Positions 19,707 to 27,411 of a stretch of DNA of 64,000 bases are shown in pieces. Within the stretch, counting starts at the first letter, position 1. Every line of letters starts with the position of its first letter. A model generated the notes under the pieces. It was not told where the DNA came from and did not search any database. It was given only the letters and a program-made list of their open reading frames with translations. Position numbers and translations under genes: made by a program. Origin of the DNA: Actinomycetes bacterium (lineage in GTDB: Bacteria; Actinomycetota; Actinomycetes; Nanopelagicales; Nanopelagicaceae). The stretch is taken from assembly GCA_014190015.1 (NCBI GenBank), contig BJFT01000003.1, positions 30,190 through 94,189 of the forward strand, written 5' to 3'.

Positions 19707-21146
19707 TTATGCGTCGAGTTCAGATTTGCGCTTTGCAACGAAGTCAGTGAGTTCAGCCAAAACTTGTGGATCCATCTCTGGCTTTTCGTACTCTTCTAAC
19801 TTCTTCTTCCAAATTTCTTCAGCGCGAGCACGAGTATCTTTCGCGCCAAGACGCATCCAGCGCTCGTAGTTATCGCTATTTGTTAAAAATGGACGATAGA
19901 AGCAGTCACGGAAACGCTCCATTGTGTGGGCTGCTCCGAGGAAGTGGCCACCATGGCCAACTTCAACGTGAGCATCAAATGCCAGAGAGTCTTCGTTAAA
20001 TTCAAGTGGTGTGAATTCAGCCATCAATGATTGCAGAATTTCAATATCGACTACGAACTTGTCGTAAGAAGAAACCAATCCGCCTTCGAGCCAACCAGCT
20101 GTGTGCATTACCCAGTTAGTTCCAGATAGGAATGTTGGCATCATCGTCATCATTGTTTGATACGCAGATTGTGCATCAACTGTTTGTGATGAGTTCAAGC
20201 CGCCACCGCCACGGAAAGGAAGGTTAAGCGAGCGTGCAATCTGGCCAGTGCAGAGAAGACCAATTCCTGATTCTGGTGTACCAAATTGTGGTGATCCTGA
20301 TTGCATATCAATATTTGATAAGAATGAACCAAATACAACTGGTGCACCTGGTCGAATCAGTTGAACGAGCGCGATAGCAACAAGTGCTTCTGCCATTTGC
20401 TGTGCAAGAGTTGCAGGAATAGTCACTGGACTCATCGCACCCATGAGTAAGAATGGTGTTGTAACAACTGGTTGTCCGGCTAATGCGTATTCGCGCATTG
20501 AGTCCAACATACGATCATCCCAACGCAGTGGAGAGTTGCAGTTAACGAGAGAAATTAGGGCTGGAGTCTCTTCGATTGCCGCGCGACCACCATGAATGAT
20601 TTCAGCCATACGAATAACATCTTTAGCATTTTCGTGAGTTACGACGTTACCCATAAAGAATTTGTCAGTAAGTGTTGCCGCTGCAAATGCCATATCTAAG
20701 TGGCGTGAATCAAGTGATAAATCATTAGGTTCTGTTACAACGCCACCGACTGAATCGAGTGAGTCAAATGATTGCGCTAGGCGGCAGAAGTTTTCGTAAT
20801 CTGCAAATGAACCATCGCGGCGAACATCGCCTTCACGAACGAATGGTGGGCCATACACCGCACCGAAAACCATTGAGTCGCCACCGATATGAACATTGTT
20901 CTTTGGATTGCGAGCGCGCAAATCAAATTCGCGCGGAGCTTTAGCAACTTGCTTCATTACCCAATCAGGATCGAACTTAACTGTTTCACCAGAGACTTCT
21001 TGTCCTGCTTCGCGCAACATGTCTACCGCCCAAGGGGAAGCAAACTCGATACCAATTTCAGAGACGATGCGACGCCAACCTGCGTGCAGCGTTGCCATAG
21101 ATTCTTGACTCAATATGTCATAACGCGGCATCTTGTTCTGGAACAC
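19707..21146 (-). CDS. Trimethylamine methyltransferase (MttB) superfamily protein, non-pyrrolysine; probable betaine:corrinoid methyltransferase
   Basis: 479 aa MttB-like sequence uninterrupted by TAG; located next to corrinoid protein operon and betaine uptake genes. Confidence 0.85.
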   Translation of the reverse strand: MFQNKMPRYDILSQESMATLHAGWRRIVSEIGIEFASPWAVDMLREAGQEVSGETVKFDPDWVMKQVAKAPREFDLRARNPKNNVHIGGDSMVFGAVYGPPFVREGDVRRDGSFADYENFCRLAQSFDSLDSVGGVVTEPNDLSLDSRHLDMAFAAATLTDKFFMGNVVTHENAKDVIRMAEIIHGGRAAIEETPALISLVNCNSPLRWDDRMLDSMREYALAGQPVVTTPFLLMGAMSPVTIPATLAQQMAEALVAIALVQLIRPGAPVVFGSFLSNIDMQSGSPQFGTPESGIGLLCTGQIARSLNLPFRGGGGLNSSQTVDAQSAYQTMMTMMPTFLSGTNWVMHTAGWLEGGLVSSYDKFVVDIEILQSLMAEFTPLEFNEDSLAFDAHVEVGHGGHFLGAAHTMERFRDCFYRPFLTNSDNYERWMRLGAKDTRARAEEIWKKKLEEYEKPEMDPQVLAELTDFVAKRKSELDA

Positions 21147-21208
21147 AGTTGTGGCCTTTCGGATCGATAAAGCTTGTGCGGGTAATTCAACTCTATTGTG
21201 CGTGGCTA

Positions 21209-21238
21209 TTGACCGCTCACACGCCAGAAGAATACGCT
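21209..21238 (+). promoter_or_regulatory. Candidate promoter TTGACC-N18-TACGCT for the IclR/corrinoid operon
   Basis: -35 at 21209-21214, -10 at 21233-21238. Confidence 0.5.
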
Positions 21239-21244
21239 AGGAAC

Positions 21245-21262
21245 ATGGAACAGGGGTTCCAT
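21245..21262. promoter_or_regulatory. Candidate IclR-family operator ATGGAAC-AGGG-GTTCCAT
   Basis: 7-bp perfect inverted repeat, 4-nt spacer, immediately downstream of the -10 of the IclR gene. Confidence 0.6.
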
Positions 21263-21290
21263 ATAGTGAAACAGTTTCGGGAGGGGCCAC

Positions 21291-22088
21291 ATGGCAAAAT
21301 CCGAATTAACAACTGGAACGCAAGCGATTGATCGCGCTACTGCGTTACTCACTGATGTCTTGCAATCACAAAATCCACAACTACTTGGTGCACTTGCACG
21401 CACTCATGACATTCCAAAGAGCACTACATCTCGAATTCTCGGAGCGCTCGAACGCGCAGGCCTTGTTCAACGCGATCGCAACGGTGCATTCTTAGCAGGA
21501 CACGTCCTTACATCTTTTGCACGTGAACAAAATCAGGATTCCGTACTCGTAGCTCGTATGCGCACAGTGCTTGAAACACTCTCTGATCGCACTGGTGAAA
21601 CTTCGAACTTAGCTGTTCCTGGAAATGGATTTATCAATCTCTTAGATCAAGTAGATGGTCAATATTTATTAGGAGCAACAAACTGGATCGGAAAGCGCGT
21701 TCCGTATCACGCCTCAGCACTTGGAAAAGTTTTGCTCGCATACTCTGCAGTGACAATCTCATCTGGTCGCCTTGAGCGCCTGACAGATAAGACAATTACT
21801 TCTCGCACACGTTTACTTGAAGAACTCGAAGAAGTACGTCGTCGTGGATTTGCCATTATCGAAGATGAATTAGAAGAAGGATTAGTTGCAGTTGCAGCTC
21901 CTATTCGCGAACTCGATGGTCGAGTCGTTGGTGCGATTTCTGTCTCTGGTCCATCTACTCGCTTAAGCAATAAAGAACTTATTCGAATCGGAGATCTCAT
22001 CATCTCTGAAATCGATGCAGTACAAATCAATCGCAAGAAAAAACCCCAGATGCCTAATCAAAAAATAGGAAAGGTCGGCGCAGCATGA
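21291..22088 (+). CDS. IclR family transcriptional regulator
   Basis: N-terminal HTH 'HDIPKSTTSRILGALERAGLVQRD', IclR C-terminal domain; SD GGGAGGGG. Confidence 0.92.
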   Translation: MAKSELTTGTQAIDRATALLTDVLQSQNPQLLGALARTHDIPKSTTSRILGALERAGLVQRDRNGAFLAGHVLTSFAREQNQDSVLVARMRTVLETLSDRTGETSNLAVPGNGFINLLDQVDGQYLLGATNWIGKRVPYHASALGKVLLAYSAVTISSGRLERLTDKTITSRTRLLEELEEVRRRGFAIIEDELEEGLVAVAAPIRELDGRVVGAISVSGPSTRLSNKELIRIGDLIISEIDAVQINRKKKPQMPNQKIGKVGAA

Positions 22089-22750
22089 CACATGACGAGA
22101 TCATCAAGGCTCTCTTTGATGAAACGATGATTGGCAATGCTCCAGCAGTACTCGAACTCACAAATAAGGCGCTTGCAGAAGGAATGGGTCCAGACACCAT
22201 TTTGTTCGAAGCACTTATTCCATCTCTAGAAGAAGTTGGCGCACGTTTCGAACGTGGCGATTACTTCGTTCCAGAAATGCTTATTGCCGGTAAGGCAATG
22301 TCAGGTGCACTAAACGTTTTGCGTCCACTGCTTGCAGAGACAGGCGCTGAAACAGTTGGAACATTCCTTATGGGAACAGTTAAGGGCGATGTTCACGACA
22401 TCGGCAAGAACCTTGTAAATATCATGCTCGAAGGAGCTGGATTTAAGGTTATTGATATCGGTGTACAGGTTGCTCCAGAAAAATTCATCGCAGCAATCAA
22501 CGAACACCAACCAGATATTTTGGGAATGTCAGCATTCCTCACAACAACAATGCCAATGTTTAAGGTCAATATCCACGAGATTACTAAGGCCGGACTTCGC
22601 GACAAGGTAATCATCATGGTGGGTGGCGCACCTGTAACACAGGAATATGCAGATGCAGTTGGAGCAGATGGCTTTGCAGCGGATGCATCAACTGCAGTTC
22701 GCGTTGCTAAGGATCTAATCCAGAAGAAGCGTGCACTGGTAAATGCCTAA
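22085..22750 (+). CDS. Corrinoid (B12-binding) methyltransfer protein, MtbC/MtgC-like
   Basis: B12-binding motif DVHDIGKN plus N-terminal helical domain. Confidence 0.92.
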   Translation: MTHDEIIKALFDETMIGNAPAVLELTNKALAEGMGPDTILFEALIPSLEEVGARFERGDYFVPEMLIAGKAMSGALNVLRPLLAETGAETVGTFLMGTVKGDVHDIGKNLVNIMLEGAGFKVIDIGVQVAPEKFIAAINEHQPDILGMSAFLTTTMPMFKVNIHEITKAGLRDKVIIMVGGAPVTQEYADAVGADGFAADASTAVRVAKDLIQKKRALVNA

Positions 22751-23138
22751 ATTATTAAACCTGTTGCTAGCTGTCGAACATGGCATGAAAAAGCCTGTGT
22801 GGGATTGCACTATGTGCGGACAATGCGTTCTGCACTCAACAGGTATGACATGTCCAATGACATGTCCCAAAACGCTGCGCAATGGTCCTTGCGGTGGGGT
22901 CCGCGAAGATGGTCATTGCGAAGTAAAACCAGAGATGAGATGTGTTTGGGTTAAGGCCTACGATCGTAAAGTTTCTCTTCCGCTACCGACCGTGTGGAAA
23001 GAGCATTACAACGATCTACGCCCACCCGTTGATATGCAACTCAAGGGAACTTCTTCATGGGTTAACTTGATTACAAAGCGTGATCAACAAACTCCTGCAG
23101 GATGGGCCAAGCGCAAAGAAGAGACGGGCGCACATTAA
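22743..23138 (+). CDS. Methylene-THF reductase C-terminal (MetV-like) cysteine-rich protein
   Basis: CTMCGQCVLHSTGMTCPMTCPKTLRNGPCGG motif, MTHFR_C type; overlaps metF-like gene. Confidence 0.88.
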   Translation: MPKLLNLLLAVEHGMKKPVWDCTMCGQCVLHSTGMTCPMTCPKTLRNGPCGGVREDGHCEVKPEMRCVWVKAYDRKVSLPLPTVWKEHYNDLRPPVDMQLKGTSSWVNLITKRDQQTPAGWAKRKEETGAH

Positions 23139-24040
23139 TGTCTAAGCTGCGCGATTTACTTACACAATCTAAGGACGTTGTTTACACCGCTGAATTTCCT
23201 GTCATAGATGGCGGCGGCATGGAACAAGTTAAGAAAAACGTAGACCGTCTTTCTCCTTGGTTTGTAGCAGTAAATGCAACAGATAACACAGCAGCGCACG
23301 CGCACGCTTCAAATGTCTCTGTAGCAATTGCAATGAAACAGCACGGCCTTGAACCAATCATGCAAATTGTCTGTCGCGATAAGAATCGTCTTGCAGTTCA
23401 AGCCGATATGGCCGGTGCAAATCTGCACGGCATTGAAAACATCGCACTCCTTACCGGTGATGACGTCACCGCAGGTGATGAACCGGAGACTCGGCGCGTA
23501 TTTGATCTAGATGGCCCACAAGCAATTAATGTCGCATCAATTCTTAATGCAGGTACTTATCTTTCTGGTCGCAAACTAAGCCCTGCGCCCAATTTCTTTA
23601 TTTGTTCCGTTGAAAACCCCTTCGCTCCCCCACATGATTACCGCATCGAGCGCGCACTGAAAAAACACCGTGCTGGCGCTCAGATGATTCAACTTCAAAT
23701 TGGTTATCACCCAGATCGTCTCGAAAAATTCTGCGCCGGCGTTGCTGCAACAGTTCCAGATTTAGCAATTATTCCCAGCGTTGTTCTTATTAAGAGTGCA
23801 AAGCCACTCGGCTTTATGAACGATAAAGTTCCGGGCATCAGCGTTCCCCAAGAAGTTATTGATCGTGTTGCTCAATCAGCAGATCAAGCAGAAGCTGCAT
23901 ACCAACTTGCACTCGAACAAGCCAAGCACGCACTCTCCTTGCCAGGTGTGCGTGGATTGCACATCACAGATTTCCGCCACGATGACACTCTTGAGCGGTT
24001 AATGTACGACCTCGGCCGAACACCAAACCAATACAAGTAA
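23138..24040 (+). CDS. metF: Methylenetetrahydrofolate reductase family protein (start re-assigned to ATG 23138)
   Basis: MetF-like TIM-barrel sequence; paired with MetV. Confidence 0.85.
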   Translation: MSKLRDLLTQSKDVVYTAEFPVIDGGGMEQVKKNVDRLSPWFVAVNATDNTAAHAHASNVSVAIAMKQHGLEPIMQIVCRDKNRLAVQADMAGANLHGIENIALLTGDDVTAGDEPETRRVFDLDGPQAINVASILNAGTYLSGRKLSPAPNFFICSVENPFAPPHDYRIERALKKHRAGAQMIQLQIGYHPDRLEKFCAGVAATVPDLAIIPSVVLIKSAKPLGFMNDKVPGISVPQEVIDRVAQSADQAEAAYQLALEQAKHALSLPGVRGLHITDFRHDDTLERLMYDLGRTPNQYK

Positions 24041-24054
24041 CAGGAGCTGCGCAC

Positions 24055-24918
24055 ATGCATACAGTCGTTCAATCAGCATCAAAGACCGTAACTATCGGCC
24101 ACGATCAACCTTTCGTCATTATTGGTGAGCGCATTAACCCAACAGGTCGTAAGAAGTTTCAAGAACTATTGCGTGCAGGAGATCTCTCAACTATTGCTGT
24201 AGATGTTGAATCTCAAATCAAGGGCGGCGCTGACATGCTAGATGTCAACATGGGTGTGCCACTAACTGATGAACCGGCACTTTTGTCCAAGGCCATCAAG
24301 ATGATTCAAGGTATGACTGATATGCCAATTTGTATTGACTCATCCGTTATTGAAGCGCTGCAAGCAGGACTTGAAGCGTACGAGGGTAAAGCACTCGTTA
24401 ACTCAATGACCGGTGAAGATGATCGTATGGAATTAATCCTGCCGCTGATTAAAAAGCACAATGCTGCAATTATTGCGCTACCAAATGATGAGATTGGTAT
24501 TCCAGCAACTGCCGCAGAGCGCATTGTTATTACAGAAAAGATTATCCGAACTGTAGAAAAACACGGCATCTCACTAGATAACTTAGTTATTGATCCACTT
24601 GCAATGACTGTGGGTGCAGACCCTGATGCAGTTAAAATCACGTTGGAAACCATTCACCTCATCCGTGAAAAATTTGGCCTAAACATGACACTCGGTGCGT
24701 CAAATATTTCATTTGGTCTTCCAAATCGTCACGCTCTTAACGCTGCATTCTTGCCAGCTGCAATGTCACACGGTCTGACATGTGCGGTCATGGATGCACG
24801 CACACCAGCGATTAATGAAGCAGTTCGCGCTGCAGATCTATTGCTCGGTATGGATCAATGGGGCGGAAATTGGATTACACGATTCCGTGCACAAGAAGCG
24901 GCAAAGGCAGAGGGATAA
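24055..24918 (+). CDS. Methyltetrahydrofolate:corrinoid methyltransferase (pterin-binding, MtgA/AcsE-like)
   Basis: 'IGERINPTGRKKF', 'DVNMG', 'GASNISFGLPNR' motifs. Confidence 0.9.
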   Translation: MHTVVQSASKTVTIGHDQPFVIIGERINPTGRKKFQELLRAGDLSTIAVDVESQIKGGADMLDVNMGVPLTDEPALLSKAIKMIQGMTDMPICIDSSVIEALQAGLEAYEGKALVNSMTGEDDRMELILPLIKKHNAAIIALPNDEIGIPATAAERIVITEKIIRTVEKHGISLDNLVIDPLAMTVGADPDAVKITLETIHLIREKFGLNMTLGASNISFGLPNRHALNAAFLPAAMSHGLTCAVMDARTPAINEAVRAADLLLGMDQWGGNWITRFRAQEAAKAEG

Positions 24919-24921
24919 GTC

Positions 24922-26826
24922 ATTAGCAAAAAAGAGCTCGACCCGTCACTTATTCCAGCACACGATGGAACAGGTCGCATCAAGCTGACTTTTCGCGTGC
25001 TCGAAAAAGATGGTTCAGTTGCAAATGAAAAAGGTTTCACTGTTCCAACTGGTGTGAGTGCATTTGACGCGGCATCCTGGAACGGAATTGCAATTGATTC
25101 AACCTGCGGTGGATACGGAACATGTAAGAAGTGTCGTATCAAAGTAACAACAGGAGATGTCGAACCTTCCAAACTTGATTACCGTGCCTTTACTGAAACA
25201 GAGATCAAAGAGGGCTGGCGTTTGGCGTGCTTAGTTCGCGCTGCCAAAGATGTCACACTCGATGTTCCACCGCTAACAACTCGTCCAAAGGCTGCAACAG
25301 TTGGTGTTGGACGCCAAGTTATTTTGCGCCCTGCCGTACAAAAGCGTTACGTCGAATTAGAAGAGCCAACGCTTCATGATCAGCGCACAGATATTGTCCG
25401 TTTATTTGATGCTATCGATGACATTGAAGCAACTATCTCCTTAGCTGCAATGCGCAATCTGCCAAAAGTTCTTCGATCTTCATACTTCAAAGTAACCGCC
25501 GTCTTTGTAGATCAAGAACTCATCGACATTGAAGCAGGCGATACAACTGAACTTCGCTACGGAATTGCCTATGACTTAGGCACAACAACGGTTGTTGCAA
25601 CGCTGCTTGATTTAAATACCGGCACACCTGTTGCGGTTAAATCCATGCTCAATAAACAACAACCATTTGGCGCTGATGTAATTTCTCGAATTTCAGCAAC
25701 CATGATGGATACGACCGCACTTGATCGTCTGCGTAGATTTGCGCAACAAACTTTGGCAGAACTCAGTGCTGAAGTATGCGAAGAAGCAGGCGTTGATCCA
25801 CGAAATGTTTATGAAGTAGCACTTGCAGGCAATGCAACGATGACGCAACTGGCTCTCGGTATTGATCCAGAACCACTAGGTGTTGCTCCATTTATTATGG
25901 TCAGCGCATCTTTTCCTGATGTTCAGGCATCAGAACTCGGAATCAACGTTCACCCACGCGCAAAAGCAGTAATCATGCCTTCACTCGGTGCCTACGTTGG
26001 CGGCGACATTGTTGCTGGCGCACTTGCATCCGGTATGGATCGCGACAAGCGCCTTCGTTTGTTTATTGATGTGGGTACAAACTGCGAAATTATCTTAGGA
26101 GATGGCGACAAGATTCTTGCAACCGCTGCTCCTGCTGGACCAGCCTTTGAAGCAGCATCCATTAAATGTGGAGTACGCGCAGCATCTGGCGCCATTGAAA
26201 CAATCAAAGTTGTAGATGGCGATTTAGAAATTGGAACGATTGAAAATACAAAAGCAATCGGTATCTGTGGTTCAGGCCTTGTTGATGCGTGCGCATCCCT
26301 TGTTCAATTGGGATTACTTGATAACTCAGGACGTTTTGTTACACCTGAACAAGCAGCAATTGCGGCTCCAAAAGTTGCACATCGTCTTGTCGAACGCGAA
26401 GGCGAGCGAGTATTTGTATTGACATGGGGCGGAACCGAAGGCGATCTCAATGATTGCGTATTTTTAACACAACGCGATGTTCGCGAACTTCAATTCGCTA
26501 AAGCTGCAATTGCAACTGGTTGGGCGCTATTGCTCGAAGAGTTTGGTGTTGCAGAGAGTGAAATCCAACAAGTTTTATTGGCAGGCTCATTCGGTTCTTA
26601 TCTATCCCCGGCATCAGCGGTAAAAATCGGATTAGTTCCTAAGCTTCCAGTGATGCGCATTGTCTCTGCTGGAAACGTTGCTGGTGAAGGCGCCAAGATG
26701 GTTTTGTTATCTGCCCAAGAGCGAAACGGTGCGATGGCGCTTCTGGATGAAATCGATTACATCGAATTATCTGATCGCGCAGACTTTAACGATAAGTTCG
26801 TTGAGCGCCTGAGCTTTCCTGCGTAG
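24922..26826 (+). CDS. Corrinoid-protein reductive activator (2Fe-2S + DUF4445/ASKHA, RACE/RamA-type); probable ATT start at 24922, ORF-track GTG at 24997 looks too short
   Basis: CGGYGTCKKC ferredoxin Cys motif; ASKHA 'YDLGTTTVVATLLDL'; upstream in-frame residues ISKKELDPSLIPAHDGTGRIKLTFRV supply the first ferredoxin strand. Confidence 0.85.
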   Translation: MSKKELDPSLIPAHDGTGRIKLTFRVLEKDGSVANEKGFTVPTGVSAFDAASWNGIAIDSTCGGYGTCKKCRIKVTTGDVEPSKLDYRAFTETEIKEGWRLACLVRAAKDVTLDVPPLTTRPKAATVGVGRQVILRPAVQKRYVELEEPTLHDQRTDIVRLFDAIDDIEATISLAAMRNLPKVLRSSYFKVTAVFVDQELIDIEAGDTTELRYGIAYDLGTTTVVATLLDLNTGTPVAVKSMLNKQQPFGADVISRISATMMDTTALDRLRRFAQQTLAELSAEVCEEAGVDPRNVYEVALAGNATMTQLALGIDPEPLGVAPFIMVSASFPDVQASELGINVHPRAKAVIMPSLGAYVGGDIVAGALASGMDRDKRLRLFIDVGTNCEIILGDGDKILATAAPAGPAFEAASIKCGVRAASGAIETIKVVDGDLEIGTIENTKAIGICGSGLVDACASLVQLGLLDNSGRFVTPEQAAIAAPKVAHRLVEREGERVFVLTWGGTEGDLNDCVFLTQRDVRELQFAKAAIATGWALLLEEFGVAESEIQQVLLAGSFGSYLSPASAVKIGLVPKLPVMRIVSAGNVAGEGAKMVLLSAQERNGAMALLDEIDYIELSDRADFNDKFVERLSFPA

Positions 26827-26829
26827 AAC

Positions 26830-27411
26830 ATGTCTGTTGCCGTAATTGCATGTGGTGCAATTGCCACACATATCTCAAACATAACTGATGCAGAAAAACT
26901 AGATGTAACCATCTATCCCCTGCCTCCACTTCTTCATAATCAACCTGCAAAAATTGCTGGCGAAGTTGAGAAAACTTATCTAGAAATTAAAGATAAGCAC
27001 ACTAAATGCGCTGTTGCATACGCCGATTGCGGTACATATGGCGCACTCGATACCGTCATTGAAAAACTCGGCTTAAAACGTTTAGGTGGCAATCATTGCT
27101 ATGACATCTTCGCTGGAAAAGAGAAGGTTCAGGCAATTATGGATGCTGACGCAGGAACTTATTTCTTAACTGATTTTCTCGTTAAATCATTTCATCGAAG
27201 CGTTATCGTCGAACTCGGCTTAGATAAGCGTCCTGATCTACGTGATGATTACTTTAAGCATTACAAGAAGATGGTGTGGCTAGCCCAGAATCCAACACCA
27301 GAGTTAAGCGTTATGGCGCAAGCGGCGGCGGATTTGATTGGCTTAGAACTTGAAATTGATGTTGTTGGTGAAGGCAGCCTGAAAGAACAAATCCTGGAAT
27401 TACTTAACTGA
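26830..27411 (+). CDS. DUF1638 domain protein
   Basis: 'VIACGAIATHI', 'YADCGTYGALD', 'GNHCYDIFAG' typical of DUF1638; in corrinoid operon. Confidence 0.82.
   Translation: MSVAVIACGAIATHISNITDAEKLDVTIYPLPPLLHNQPAKIAGEVEKTYLEIKDKHTKCAVAYADCGTYGALDTVIEKLGLKRLGGNHCYDIFAGKEKVQAIMDADAGTYFLTDFLVKSFHRSVIVELGLDKRPDLRDDYFKHYKKMVWLAQNPTPELSVMAQAAADLIGLELEIDVVGEGSLKEQILELLN

Noticed and set aside
19707-21146. Pyrrolysine-encoding trimethylamine methyltransferase
   Set aside because: The ORF runs full length (479 aa) without an in-frame TAG, so it is a non-Pyl MttB homologue.
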